DNA of 64,000 bases from Opeltia flavorubescens (GCA_000442125.1 KE546968.1:833932-897931), one strand, 5' to 3'; shown: positions 22,444 through 38,690, counted from the first letter of the stretch. The notes: generated from the letters alone by a model not told the origin. A program made the numbers and translations.

Positions 22444-23909
22444 CGATGATGGAATGAAGTAATAGAGGTTAGAGTAGAGTGAAGCGAAGAAACTGCATCA
22501 CGGTAGTTCGACTGAGCCGACAGCGGATCAACTGTATCAACCTGACAACTCATGGATCGGACGGAGAGCGTCGACGTCGAAAATAAACAAATTCGAGAAA
22601 CTCTGGCAACCATCTATCATGCTAATCAGGCAGTTTTTTGAGAGAACGAAAGTAGACAGGTTTTAGACATGAAATTTGATGCAATGATAAAGCTTAGGGG
22701 CGACAAGGGATTTTCTAACCTACAATGGGCAAATCAAATTACTGCATGAGTAAGGCAGAATACAGGAGGCACAAAAGACTGATGAAGGCGCTGGAGATTG
22801 ACAGAATTAGTGGTAGCTCTGGCCTGTCTCTGAAGAATCTGATGTCGACACAACGCAGCCCACCTCATATACTATCACGAGGCTGCAGAGACTCGAGAGA
22901 CTACCTTACCGACGCATATTTTCGCACTGAACGGTCATGACAGACGGTAAGGTACAGGCTAGATCTAGCTAAGTAGTACAAGATTATTTACTTTCTGCAA
23001 GAATAGCATCGCTGTTCCTGGTGTATAAGCAGAGCAGTCTTCGTTCGCTCTTTAATTCAGTCAGCCAGATGGCCTCACGATGGGGCGGCTTTGGAAATGA
23101 TATTACGAAACCTTTCTGTGAGTAATTGTATAAACTCATCAAGGATACATCGATCTCATCTCTTCAAGTCATGGTACAATTACGTGTAAACATACGAATA
23201 TTGTGTATGCGTCAACGATAGTCACCCATGATAGCTTTTGCATATGATGGCAAATCCAAAGATATGACAAGTCCACGTCGGCGGCCTCAACCCATATTCG
23301 CGGTGAAGGATTTTGCCAACCACGAATCAAAGTCCGAGATATTTAGCACCAATTAGTCTAGCAATCGCTTCGTTGAAAGTTTCTGCACAGTCTCTCGATT
23401 GAAGACGTAAAAGAAATCGTCTGCCATGATTGACTTATGCAAACCTGGAGAACACGAAATGCCATCGCTTGAAAGGTCAAAAGACAGTCTGATGGGTACG
23501 GCAATCTTACGGTGAGGAATTGACGATCAGCAAGTATATTACTGACCTCTGAGTTGGCGTTTACAACGTTTTCAAAACACATTGGATCGTAATATTCCTA
23601 GCATTGAAGAAATCTAGTGGCACTTTAAGCAAAGGTTAAAGTCAGCTTACATAAGCGCCGTTCTCGAACTTCGATGTGCTTGGCATGCCGCCTTACGTAG
23701 TCTTTGTCGTACAAGCCAGCGCAACAGCTGAATCTTGTGCTGGAAAGGCCAGAGCTGTACAGTCTAATCAGATAAGAGCCTGCTTACTTGAACTCCTTTG
23801 AACAGTCACAAGAAATCTGTCAATAGACAAAAAGTATACAGTAATCTGGACGGTGGGGTAAGCAGATTCTGAGTTTGGACTTTGACGGCCGGACTGTCGA
23901 GTCGTCAAG
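22444..23909. other. Gene-poor stretch upstream of PKC1
   Basis: About 1.5 kb with only short frames. A 71-codon plus-strand frame (22725-22940, MGKSNYCMSKAEYRRHKRL...) and a short MASRWGGFGNDITKPF start near 23089, followed by GTGAGT, are the only items that look faintly genic. The part next to 23909 should contain the PKC1 promoter and leader. Confidence 0.4.
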
Positions 23910-27843
<3,934 letters not shown>

Positions 27844-28402
27844 GTGTCAAAAGCTATTTGGTGCCGAGCGAGCGATAGGGTTCGTTTTTCACTTTTGGGA
27901 TTGCTGGTTCAGTCCACTTATAGATGAGGAGCAGGTTTATTGGAAGGGAGTGACGAGTTATTACTTATGATAGCGAGCCGGTTTACATCTGGTGATTAAT
28001 CCGGATATTTGTACCGACATTAAAGTACGGCTGGTAGTATTCAAAGGCAGGGAAACGTGAGACGACAGAGATGATATTCGAGTATTCATATTATCTTTAT
28101 TTTCCAGGATCACTGCTTTGTACGCGTGCAGCACATCAACTAGATGGGAGAAGCCGGGCGTATTTGGGATATCAAACCGCTAAAAAGAGTGCCACGTGAC
28201 TGCATCCGGCAATAAGATGCGATTACATAATCACTGACCGGTGTCCTAATTCCCGCTTCGTTGACCGGCAAAGACGGGAACCGGAAACCGTATTTTCAAT
28301 CTTTGCATGCGACCTTGACATCACCATATAGATTGAAAATGGGTCAATCTCGCACCATGTCGTTCTTCATCCCGCTACATCGCCTCTGTACGATTTATCA
28401 CC
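27844..28402. other. Intergenic region, PKC1 / SNG1-like
   Basis: 559 bp holding the PKC1 3' end and the promoter of the next gene, including the CACGTGAC site listed separately. No other feature seen. Confidence 0.5.
28193..28200 (+). promoter_or_regulatory. CACGTGAC E-box-like site upstream of the SNG1-like gene
   Basis: A CACGTG core followed by AC lies about 205 bp before the start codon. Cbf1/USF-type bHLH proteins bind such cores. One copy alone is weak evidence of function. Confidence 0.3.
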
Positions 28403-30015
28403 ATGGCGAGAATTCTTGCACCTTATCAGCGGGAAACACACCGCTCCGATGAATCTCCATCTTCTGCCGACACCTTGGCAGACCGTACCTCTGACCACGA
28501 CGAAAGAAGTCGAGGCCGGCAAAGGAACGAGGAGAAAACACCAGATGAAGAGGAGAGAGGTGAACATGAGGAATCGCCTCGCCCTGTTGGTTTCTTCAGC
28601 CCTACCTTGAACAAAGTCAGGCTGGAGGTTTTCGCATTATGGGCGCGCACCAGTCGGTCACCTCGGTTCTTGTGCGTTGAGGGAAAGCATGCTAATCTTT
28701 AACAGCTTTGATCCTCTCCGTTTTCATCTTGCTCGTCCTATCGATCTACTGGGCAGTATTGTTCCATGTAGAGAAGAACACTTCCTCGCTCAACGTCTTT
28801 GTCGTCGACTTTGATGGGCGGGTACCCCCATTCACCGGCGGAACTCCTCTTCTAGGGCCTATGGTAACGCAGATGACCGAGATGATGCTTTCCGTGCCTG
28901 AACCACATCTTGGATACGAAACCAAAGACCCAGCGGTATTTGATAACGACCCTCTGCTCGTCCGGCAAGCCATATTCGATTGGAAAGCATACGCAGCAGT
29001 CATTATTATGCCAAACGCAACTGCCATGCTGCAGCAAGCCGTTGATCAAGCGAATACCACCTACGATCCACTTGGTGCCTGCCAAGTCGTTTATGTCGAA
29101 GCGCGCGACCAAGACACGTACTACTCCTACGTCCTTCCCCAACTTAACGCCCTTGAAACGCAAATCACGTCCAAATTCGGCCAGATGTGGACGAGCATGG
29201 TCCTTGAAAACACTACGATCCCTCGCGACAACCTTCAGCGTGTCCCCCAAGCCCTGAGCCCAGCAATCGGCTTCTCCCAATTCAACCTCCGCCCCTTCCG
29301 CCCAGCTGTCGTCACCCCAGCAGTCTCGATCGGTCTGATCTATCTGATCATACTATCCTTCTTCAGCTTCGCCTTCTACCTACCCATTCACATGAAATTC
29401 CTCACCCCGGGCGACCATCCACCCATGAAATTTCCTTCTTTTATCGCATGGCGCTGGTCCGCTACCATGGTGGCTTATTTCTTCATGTCGCTCGCCTACT
29501 CCCTCATATCTCTCGCTTTCCAGATTCCATTTGCGAATCACAGCGCTCCGACAACCGAGGTAGCGAATAACCCTGAGCCGTTCGGGAAGGGAACGTTTAT
29601 GGTGTACTGGATGATTAATTACATGGGTATGATCGCTTTGGGCCTTGCGTGCGAAAATGTGGCGATGGTGATTGGGCAACCGTGGACGGCGATGTGGTTG
29701 ATCTTCTGGGTTATCACGAATGTGTCGACGAGTTTTTATTCGCTGGATTTGGCGCCAAAGTTCTATTATTGGGGATATGCGTGGCCATTGCATAATAGTA
29801 AGTCATGCTTCATATCCTACTTACAGCTTTTGGCTGACAATTGATAAAAACTAGTCGTTGAGGCATCACGTTCGACGCTTTTCCAGCTGCATTCGAGGAT
29901 CGGACTTAATTTCGGGATTCTATTCGTGTGGGCCGCAATCAACACGGCATTATTTCCGTTGTGTTGTTATATCTTAAGGTGGAAGATGCAGAAGGGCCAG
30001 AAGGAGAAGAAATGA
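28403..30015 (+). CDS. SNG1-family (DUF3533) membrane protein
   Basis: Exons 28403-28652, 28706-29797 and 29855-30015 give 500 residues. Introns are 53 bp (GTCGGT donor, GCTAAT branch) and 57 bp. A charged, Ser/Glu-rich cytoplasmic N terminus of about 75 residues precedes a first membrane span (LILSVFILLVLSIYWAVLF). Then comes a large soluble loop with NTSSLNVFVVDFDG and N-glycosylation sequons, and at least four further spans toward the C terminus (ending INTALFPLCCYILRW). This layout matches the DUF3533 family that includes yeast Sng1, known from nitrosoguanidine and drug resistance at the plasma membrane. Substrate unknown. It is convergent with the Rieske gene. Confidence 0.88.
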
Positions 30016-30488
30016 TGAGGACATTGGGATGGAGTATTTTCTTGGGATATGTCCGGTATTTGGGCGGCATTTTCCGGTAGCGATCAGATAAAGAATTATA
30101 CCCGCTTACACAGGTTCATCCACCACCGTAGTCGAACGTGCAGAACTTTCCCCGTCCTGATTAAAAAGCAGTCTGTCTCCTGGAGAAGCTGGTTTTGGAG
30201 TAATAACATTGGCGTTTATCTACGAGAAGCGCAGAAATTGGATTATCCCCTTTTACTTGATCAGTGGCAATTCACCCTCTTCGTATATGCAAAACAGCAA
30301 GACAGTCAACCAGCCTTGAATCTCTATCGTCTCCTCCATTCAAAACGCGACCTAGGTTCTATGATACAGTTCTTCTCGGTGAACCTAGAAGACCATGCTC
30401 CTTCCCTAATGCACACCATACCACTTCTCATCTTCCCTCTTCCTTCCTCTCCCTTCTCTATGCCTTCACCCATTCAACAATCGTCCCC
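30016..30488. other. Convergent intergenic region, SNG1-like / Rieske
   Basis: 473 bp between two stop codons. It must contain both 3' UTRs. Pyrimidine-rich around 30420-30480. No gene seen. Confidence 0.5.
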
Positions 30489-31509
30489 TTATCCAATAAC
30501 CACACTACCCTCTTCCGGGAAACTATAATTCGGAACCTCCAGATTCAGCGGCGCAGGCCCCTTTCTCGCCCTGCCGGAGATATCGTAATGGGAGCCGTGG
30601 CAAGGGCAGAACCAGCCTCCGAAGTCGCCGGATTCGCCAATGGGGACGCAGCCGAGGTGTGTGCAGACGCCTGTTTTAGAAAACATTGTTAGCAGCCATG
30701 CTTGATTCGACGTTGTGGAGATGATGATGGGTATGTGTATACCAAGCATGATCAGCCATTCCGGCTTCTTCACCCGCTCTGAATCCGGCTGCGGGTCACG
30801 TAATGTTTCCCATTTTGTGTTTTCCGCTTCTTGGATCTCGTCTTCGGTGCGGTGTCGGATGAAGACGGGTTTGCCGCGCCATTTGATGATCACCTGTGTG
30901 TCGCGTACCATATGTCAGCACCTCCAAACCCGGTTTGAAACCCAGAGGGTACGGATAAAAAGGGCGGGTGGTCTGGTGATGCATACGTTCTTGCCTTCCG
31001 GAATGGCTTTGAGATCGATCTCGACCTTTGCTTGTGCGAGGACATCGGCGGATGCGGACATGTTTACTAGGAAGTCTAGATTTGGAGTATTAGCATTTCC
31101 CATTTCAGTTTCAAGCCTCCGCGACGTCCTTCCATATCGTCCATTGGCCCTTAACCCATTGAAAATATCTCGCATATCTGAACAACGCACCTTGAACCGT
31201 AGCTTTCGCCCCAGCAGCTGACAACAGCCCCATGCTCCCCACCATGAAATATTGAAAGACCTTATTCGACGTCTGAGGTTTCTTGCTCATGTAATTCGCG
31301 AAGCTCGGGATCTTGGTCGTGGGGTTCTCGTTTTCCCCTCTGAAGGGACTTTCGAAATGTGGCGTCTCGTCTTTCTCGCCGCTGGTCCGTTGGACGACGT
31401 CGGCTCTCCCTCGCCGTTGAGCAGAACATATGGAAGCGGGGAGGGCTGATAGTCGTTGTCTAGGGCAAGCATGGAGTATGGTACTTGCTCGGGAGGTGAG
31501 TGGAGCCAT
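30489..31509 (-). CDS. RIP1: Rieske iron-sulfur protein of ubiquinol-cytochrome c reductase
   Basis: Four exons on the minus strand (31509-31191, 31075-30987, 30893-30743, 30670-30489) give 246 residues. Introns are 115, 93 and 72 bp, the first two longer than typical here. The N terminus is a mitochondrial presequence rich in Arg, Ser and Ala ([20 protein letters not shown]). A single membrane anchor follows ([20 protein letters not shown]). The 2Fe-2S cluster ligands are in CTHLGC and CPCHGSHYD, and the C terminus NLEVPNYSF closes the fold. The protein moves electrons from ubiquinol to cytochrome c1 in complex III of the inner membrane. The ATG at 31509 is chosen because it gives the presequence; the frame is open upstream without another clear start. 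Confidence 0.95.
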
Positions 31510-31878
31510 TGCGACGGAGGTTGATGAACCAGTAGGGTTGAGGGCGAGTGAGATGAACTTTTGAGGTCGCAAATGGAATTGGTTAGTGGAATTTCCATCC
31601 GGTCAAATTTACATATCTTACTAGCGTCATGTATGTTTCATTGGATCTTCATACAACTTCAAAATCAAGATTGCCAAGATCCAAATGTCAGGTAGCCAGG
31701 TTTCGTTCAGCTCCGCAGACATTCATTGATTCCGATTCTCTGCTGTTATACATATTTGCCTTGCAATAAGCAATCATGTTCAAATCTCCGTGGCTTACAT
31801 TTCGCGTGGCTCATGGGCGAAGGCCATGCTAATTGATTTCATTTAAACAGGATCTGATTACATCGTGACCCCAGCATC
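31510..31878. other. Intergenic region, Dpb3-like 3' end / Rieske promoter
   Basis: 369 bp between the stop of the Dpb3-like gene and the Rieske start, both on the minus strand. It holds the Rieske promoter. No other feature seen. Confidence 0.5.
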
Positions 31879-32641
31879 TCAGCCCATTTCCACATCCTCG
31901 GATTCGCCGTGACTATGATTGCCATTGGCTTCATAACGGTCGAAGACAGGCTCTCCGTTCGTTTGGGGAATCTGGATAGGCGGGTCTTGAAATGCAAATT
32001 CACTGGCCCTCTCGTCAGATGGTGCACCTCTCTGAGGTATTCGTACTTCCGGCGAAGTCATAACGTCTGCAGGCCGGCTGGGTAATGGTCGCGAACTGTC
32101 TAGTGTCGTCTGACCACTCGATAATCGCGCGTTCGGCCGCGTGCTCTTCGCCTTCTTCTCCTTGTACTCCCGGAAAGTTGTTGTTTTGGGTATCACGTCA
32201 GCAAGGAACTCGAGGTTATCAATACGAGAGACAGCACTAGCTATGAAGATGTGATCAGCCATAATTACGAATCAAAGTTAGAAACAGCACACCTAAGTCT
32301 TTGTACTGGATATTTCTACGTGGCTTTCGTTCGGATTTGACAACGTTCATCGCCTGTTCAGAAAGGTACCGTATGAACATTTCCTACTTCAAGATTAGAA
32401 GTGGATTAGTTTTATATTGAAAAGCTGCTAGCCGACCGTAGCAATGGTAATCACAAAGGCGCCGTTATTCGAACATTGATGTATGTCCTCATCGAGAGCC
32501 AGAATCCGTTTTNCCCGAGCCACTGTTTACCGAGAATCAAAGCGAATTCTCTTATCAATTAGACACCCCCAACTCACATGGCAGCGACGCAGATCCCGTA
32601 ATTTCTTCCGAAGGAGGAATAGCCGCATTGTTGTACGGCAT
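31879..32641 (-). CDS. Histone-fold protein, DNA polymerase epsilon subunit C (Dpb3)-like
   Basis: Four exons on the minus strand (32641-32578, 32522-32437, 32383-32293, 32240-31879) give 200 residues; introns are 52-55 bp. Residues 1-110 form a CBFD/NF-YB-type histone fold: LPLARxKRILALDEDI, NNGAFVITIATEMFIRYLSE and ERKPRRNIQYKDLASAVSRI, then FLADVIPKTTTFREYKEKKA. The tail is disordered and acidic. This matches the fungal Dpb3/CHRAC-type subunit, which pairs with Dpb4 in DNA polymerase epsilon and chromatin complexes. NC2-alpha (Bur6) is the main alternative. The ambiguous base at 32513 falls in the codon shown as x, where Val is expected. The same frame stays open about 100 codons upstream with two ATGs; I take the first conserved one (MPYNN). 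Confidence 0.82.
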
Positions 32642-33157
32642 GTGGACTTTATATAGGGGTTCCCAAGTCCAAAGTTCCGGATATTCTCTTAAAATGCGGC
32701 TAGTGAATGATTCGAAAGTTGGTAAATCAGGGATACCAAATTCAGAGCCTACGAGCTCACGCTGAGTATGGTCTGAAGGTTTCTCAATGTCTGAAGCTCT
32801 AGGAAGTAATTTATGGACCTCTCTGATTTCAAGGTGAGGTATACTCTGTTCATGATCGATATGATTAGTGCGTGGCATTATTGATATGGAGGAGCAGTAG
32901 TTCTTACAAAGGAATGACGGTCTAATGAACGTGTGGATCAATATTTTGAAGTGAGTGATGAATTGAGGAAGGAGCGATGGAGATGGCCTGTATCAAGCTA
33001 AATATCAGTACAGCTAAGTAGTCGTTTTGAAAACATACGGATTCGTGCATTGGTCTTGGCGCCGCAATCTCAGCCTCTCAGCCTACCTTGTATACTAGGT
33101 TTCGGTTTACCAGAACCCACCAGATACAAAAATCACCTTCGACCATGACCAGAGGTT
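32642..33157. other. Divergent intergenic region, Dpb3-like / CLC channel
   Basis: 516 bp between start codons. A CTATATAAA-like TATA element lies on the minus strand near 32651, very close to the Dpb3-like ATG. An upstream ORF for the CLC gene lies at 33145-33180. Confidence 0.5.
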
Positions 33158-33180
33158 ATGAACTCGCGCTCATCCAATAA
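33145..33180 (+). promoter_or_regulatory. Upstream ORF overlapping the CLC channel start
   Basis: The ATG at 33145 opens an 11-codon frame (MTRGYELALIQ, stop at 33178-33180) in a different frame from the main ATG at 33158. It has A at -3, whereas the main start has G at -3 with TT before the ATG. Ribosomes would have to leak past it, so it may damp translation of the channel, if the transcript starts upstream of it. Confidence 0.45.
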
Positions 33181-35780
33181 CCCTGTGCCGAACCCGCGTC
33201 GACCTTCACTCCCAGAGCGCGCAATATCAAGGCGGCTTTCCGCTCTTTCAACCAGATCAAATGGAGCTGCGGCAGCTACCACCCATGATGAAGTCACAGA
33301 AGAGATCGCGGAAATTAAAAGATACGAGGATTTCACAACGATAGACTGGGTACAAGATGCGGCGCAAGAACAGTTGCGAAGGAGAGCTCGTCGGAAACAG
33401 AATGCCGGCGTATTCGAGTCCAAAGGCAGCCTAGGATGGCGAAGAAGACTCGAGGACACCTATGATGCGGGTCAAGCTTGGATTGTCGTCACACTTGTTG
33501 GGGCTGCCATCGGATTGAACGCAGGGTTTCTCAACATCATCACAGAATGGCTGTCAGATATCAAGCTTGGCTATTGCACAACGGCCTTCTACCTCAATGA
33601 GAACTTCTGCTGCTGGGGCGACGAGAAAGGATGTCCCGAGTGGCATCGATGGAGCTCCTTCTGGCTCTTAAACTACATTCTCTATTTCGTCTTCTCTATC
33701 ATATTCGCCCTCGCCTCGGCAAGCCTGGTCAAGGCTTTTGCCCCTTATGCTGCAGGTTCAGGAATATCCGAGATCAAATGTATCATTGCAGGTTTCGTCA
33801 TGAAGGGATTCCTTAGCTTCTGGACACTTCTCATCAAGTCTATCTGCCTACCTCTTGCTATTGCCTCTGGCTTGTCGGTTGGCAAAGAGGGACCAAGTGT
33901 ACACTATGCTGTATGTACAGGCAACGTTATCTCAAGGTTCTTTGGCAAGTACAAGCGTAACGCATCGAAGACTCGCGAAATTATGAGTGCCTGTGCTGCG
34001 GCTGGAGTTGCGGTGGCTTTCGGGAGTCCCATTGGCGGAGTCTTGTTTTCTCTGGAAGAGATGTCATCTCATTTTCCACTGAAGACAATGTGGAGGAGCT
34101 ACTTCTGTGCACTAGTAGCCACTGCGGTGTTGGCTGCAATGAATCCTTTCTGGACTGGCCAACTCGTCATGTTCGAAGTCAGGTACGACCGTTCTTGGCA
34201 TTTCTTTGAGGTTATCTTTTTCATCTTCATCGGTATCTTTGGCGGTTTATACGGCGCATTTGTCATAAAATGGAATCTTAGAGCTCAGGCGTTCCGGAAG
34301 AAATACTTGACGAAATACGCTATACTGGAGGCAACGCTTCTTGCAGCAGGGACTGCGATATTGTGTTTCCCTAATATGTTTCTACGAATTGATATGACTG
34401 AAAGTATGGAGATACTATTTCTCGAATGTGAAGCGGGTCGCGACTATGATGGCCTTTGCGAGGCGAAGAACAGGTGGAGTATGGCTCTGTCGCTCGCCTT
34501 TGCAACACTCATGAGAACCTTTTTGGTCATAATATCTTATGGCTGCAAGGTTCCGGCAGGCATATTCGTCCCATCCATGGCAATAGGTGCGTCATTCGGG
34601 AGAATGGTTGGCATCTTGGTACAGGCACTGCATGAAGCATTTCCGCACGCAAAGTTCTTTGCTTCTTGCCAACCGGATGTGCCTTGTATTACGCCAGGTA
34701 CATATGCTTTTCTCGGCGCAGCTGCAGCTCTCAGTGGTATTATGCACATTACGGTATCAGTGGTGGTGATCATGTTCGAACTCACAGGCGCCTTGACCTA
34801 CATCCTTCCCACAATGGTATGTCGCTACATCAGCAAGGTCGAAGTATATTTTGTACAGCATCGCTGACTATTGAACCTAGATTGTAGTTGGCGTCACTAA
34901 AGCAGTAAGCGATCGATTTGGTAAAGGCGGCATTGCAGATCGGATGATATGGTTCAACGGCTTCCCATTCCTGGACAACAAAGAGGAGCACACATTTGGG
35001 GTTCCTGTATCGCAAGTTATGACAAGCGAAGTCACATCGTTACCTTCGACAGGCTTGACACTGAAGGACGTCGAAAAATTACTGACGCAAAGCAAATACC
35101 AAGGTTTTCCAATCATCGAAGACCGTTCGTCCAAGATCTTGATTGGATATATTGGACGGACCGAGCTACGATATGCAATTGACCGTAGCAGGAAGGAAGG
35201 TTTCATATCTGCTAATGCCAAATGCTTCTTCAAACAGCCACCGTCGACGGTCGTTCAGACTCCATCAATTGCTGCGCCTCCAGTGACCTTCGACGCCATT
35301 GAAGATGCGTCAGGTCAGCAGAGTGTGGATTTCAGCCGCTTCATCGATCCGACCCCTCTCAGTGTACATCCGAGACTGCCACTGGAGACGGTCATGGAGC
35401 TTTTCAAAAAAATGGGACCTCGAGTGATAGTGGTAGAATATCGAGGCCGACTAGCTGGTCTAGTGACGGTCAAAGATTGTTTGAAGTATCAATTCAAGGT
35501 CGAAGCGCAGGAGACGTCGACACACGATCCGTCAAACGACATTCGGCAGGAGAAGTTGTGGAGTCTCATCAACCGCACAGCGGACTGGGTGGCAGACAAA
35601 GTTCTCAGTGTATCTGGAGGGCGCATCAAGCTTGGGGGAGGAAGGGGCCCTGACTTCGTGCAACTAGGGATGGGCGATCCCAGAGACCAGCTCTCTCCGA
35701 TCTTGGTTTCTTCACGACATGACATACTTGACGGGACTGAGGATGTTGACACTGGCGTGGAGCTGCAAGCTCGTGCATAG
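33158..35780 (+). CDS. CLC-family voltage-gated chloride channel/transporter with CBS domains
   Basis: Exons 33158-34816 and 34881-35780 (64-bp intron) give 852 residues. After a polar N terminus of about 105 residues, about ten hydrophobic segments carry the CLC signature motifs. These are GSGISEIK (about 198), GKEGPSVH (about 241, with the gating-glutamate position occupied by Glu) and GIFVPSMAIGASFGR (about 467). The C-terminal exon holds two CBS domains (from about 598, VSQVMTSEVTSLPSTG, and about 720-770, LPLETVMELFKKMGPRVIVV). The family moves chloride, in exchangers coupled to protons, across Golgi, vacuole or plasma membranes. In yeast the homologue Gef1 supports copper loading and pH balance. 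Which compartment applies here is inference. Confidence 0.94.
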
Positions 35781-37003
35781 GCTATCAATACAAAATATTA
35801 CACGTTTAGCGCATTTAAGTTACCTGCATGAAGAGTTTTATTCGAACTGCTTTCTCAATTCTCTGCAGTGGTAATAAACCTTGAGACGCCAAACACTGCG
35901 AGGTACTGCGCGAGAACATAGCGTCTGCCCCAGGTTTTCTTAATCCTTCCTCCCACGGCATAGCTAGCGGCAATTTACATTGGTCTAGATTGTGGCGGTG
36001 AGACACGACTACGACGTTTGACGTAGCTTTCCGTCTTGCAACAGGAGTCTCGACTAATGCGAGTTACTGCAGGTGTACCCTTTGCCCTGCGAGCACCACA
36101 TTTCCCTGCTACGTCTAGGCAAGACGACGAGAGATGGATTCGACAGGCTGGACAAATTGAGCCATACGATCGTACATCCTGAAGATATCCCCTCAGATCG
36201 TCGAAGGCTATGGCGCAGCCAGCCACGAGCGGTTGTCCATGCTTCATGCATAACGCCATTGCATATCAGTAATGATCAGACTTATCAGCGGATCTCGTTT
36301 GAGACGAAACCCGCAAGACCAATCTCTTAGCAGCTGGTGGGGATCTATTTTCTAGCATTGCCGTTCTGCAATGGGCATGGTTCGAGCGCATCCAGGGCGA
36401 ATGCTCAGACCAAGCCGACGATGGTTGGTCTCGTCAAGTCCGTCCCCGATGGCGTTTATCAGCAGGGTGGGTTTCAGGTGCATCCAAACGGGATTGGTTC
36501 TGTGCCCTCAGCCCACCGTCCTCGCTAGCTGCAAGCAGTCAAGATTTTCCGAGGGCTTGAAGAACGAGCGATGAGTGGAGGAAAAGGATGACAAAGCGGA
36601 GTTGGCTCGTCATTCCGGCGGGTTTTTGGTCATAGTAGTGTTATGACCATCTGCAAACCCATGTTGGCTTGACATTCGTCCTGTGTTGCTGGCTGGACAA
36701 GAGCCCATCCATCCCCGCCATCCGCCAACCTCTTTCCCATGCAACCTCTTGCTTCCTCTTCATACATCCTTCACACTCTTTCTCTTTCGTCTTATTCTTG
36801 TGCGACTTTGAGCCTGATATCAATTGCTCTGGTCCTTTCATACGATTCTCTTCGATACGTTGCTTTCAGCCAAGAACCCATCCCCTAACCGAGCCGAAGC
36901 TGTCCCCTTTGTTGTCCCGCAAACAGTGTCCTCGCACAGACCTCACCCATCAACCACCTCACCCTCGAATCATCGTTCCAAGTCAGACAATCATCCCATA
37001 ACC
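35781..37003. other. Long intergenic region upstream of the Ser/Gln-rich protein gene
   Basis: 1.2 kb with no supported gene; the short frames overlap on both strands and lack motifs. From about 36690 to 36830 the plus strand is markedly C+T-rich (runs such as CTCTTTCTCTTTCGTC), typical of the core promoter of well-expressed fungal genes. A long 5' leader probably follows up to the ATG at 37004. Confidence 0.5.
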
Positions 37004-37681
37004 ATGTCGGCGTATTACTACGGTCCTCAGCACCATCATCCCTCATCTGTATTGTCTCATTCGTCGTCGCAAAATCATCATGGCAGTCGGTCAAGAAGAG
37101 CGCCCCGTTTATCCGCCTCCCAGAACACACACAGACAATTTCGGGGTGTGCGCAGCATGAAAGAACTGACTGAAAGTCCCCCAATTTCCGCTTTCCGTGT
37201 TCGGTTCGAGGCAGGCAGATCGTTCGACCTTGATGATGACCTTGAATTTTGCCCAGGCCTTTTGACCGAGGATGATGTATGTAGCTGGCTTAGGCCTCCG
37301 AGTGTTTCTGGAGGAACACTCTGGTGTGGTCAATAGCTGACAACATGATTTTTGCAGTTGCAATCCATCCACTCTTCCTCCTCTGACGGATCCATCTCAA
37401 GTGGATCCCCACAATCATCTCCACTTCAACAGCAAATCCAACCTCAACAACAAGTCACACCTTCCTTTTCTTTACCGCCTACATCCAACAACTCCTATAA
37501 TTCTTCAAACTTTCAGTCTAATAACAACCAGCACCAGCTGAAGTTGCATCAACCAGCAGCTTTGCGAACTCGGAATGCTATTCCGATTGTCAACCCAAGC
37601 ACGGGAATGAGGGTGCCGAGTCCGCCTTCATCAATCTCGCCTGCCATGATGCAGCAGCAGACTTACGCCCGTCGCTGGTAA
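37004..37681 (+). CDS. Small Ser/Gln/His-rich protein of unknown function
   Basis: Exons 37004-37276 and 37358-37681 (81-bp intron) give 198 residues. The N terminus is Tyr/His/Ser-rich (MSAYYYGPQHHH). The most protein-like part is the middle, FRGVRSMKELTESPPISAFR and RSFDLDDDLEFCPGLLTEDD, which runs across the splice junction into LQSIHSSSSDGS. The rest is low-complexity Gln/Ser/Asn/Pro and ends YARRW. It has no signal peptide or membrane span. I do not recognise a family. The conserved-looking middle motif and C+T-rich promoter suggest a real, expressed gene, possibly a disordered regulatory protein. Confidence 0.75.
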
Positions 37682-38690
37682 CGACACCGCATTTCCAACT
37701 CTTCACCTTCGTTTACTGTTTGTCTGCTGCTGCATCGTATTCTATGGCGGGCGATACACTCAAAATCCTGGACCTACACAATCCTTTTCATTCGATGGTA
37801 CGCTGGTACCAATTGTACAAATCTATGGCTGGATGGCCCAACATTTATGAAACAGATACCAGGTACTTGATGCACGGTGTTTTCGGGCTCAAAACGAGAT
37901 ATGATGCACAGCAGTCTTTGCATTAAGCGCCGGGAGGGAGTTTTGATTTTGCGATTGTTACTATTGGCATCTGCGGACGATACATCATTGCATGGGTGCG
38001 GCTTATTTATGGCGGAGCGAGCGTCTATATATGGTTTGATACGGGTCAATGTCAGGATATGTTGGCGATCGGAATACCATGTCGCGACGTACGAATGGTG
38101 CTTACTTGGGGTGATGAAGGAGTTTTCATTGCATCAATAGTCTGTGGACCTTTTGGGAGATACCTCTGGATATCGATTCTGGGCATGGCTAAAATCAGGA
38201 ACAAGCGGGTCCGGTGATGATTATACTTGTTCTTCTGGGTGTTTGAAAGCTACGAGGACGAATGTACCAAATATTGATAGATCATAAATACTACTCTTAT
38301 TACTATTCTACTCAGATATTTTCTTGGACTTGATATCCATTCATTGTGTGCCTTGGAAAAGATCGATGTGTTGTTGCAGGATGATAAATGATTAGCTTTC
38401 TTCGTAGTCGCTAAGAATGCGTGAAGGCATTCGTGGTGATTGGCAGACGGCAACAAAGGAAAGGTAACCAATCAACTTCCCCTGCCACGTAACGTTCACC
38501 TTNCGATAACACCCTGCGTCTTTGCGTTCTCCAGGCTTGGATTTACCTCCACAATTTTCATTCTTCGTCACTCGCTTACATCTACTTGATTGACTCGGTC
38601 CTTGATACTTGGTACATAATTGAATCTTCACTGCGCACTCAACCGACGGAGCGCCCCTGCAAAATTATGCGTCTTCAATGACCTGGGATT
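37682..38690. other. Intergenic region upstream of the apyrase gene
   Basis: About 1 kb without a supported gene. One ambiguous base lies at 38503. It should contain the 3' UTR of the preceding gene and the YND1 promoter. Confidence 0.5.

Noticed and set aside
32642-32941. Upstream in-frame extension of the Dpb3-like gene (about 100 codons, with ATGs)
   Set aside because: The conserved histone-fold protein starts naturally at MPYNN. The extension has no counterpart I recall and contains a TATA-like element close to the start.
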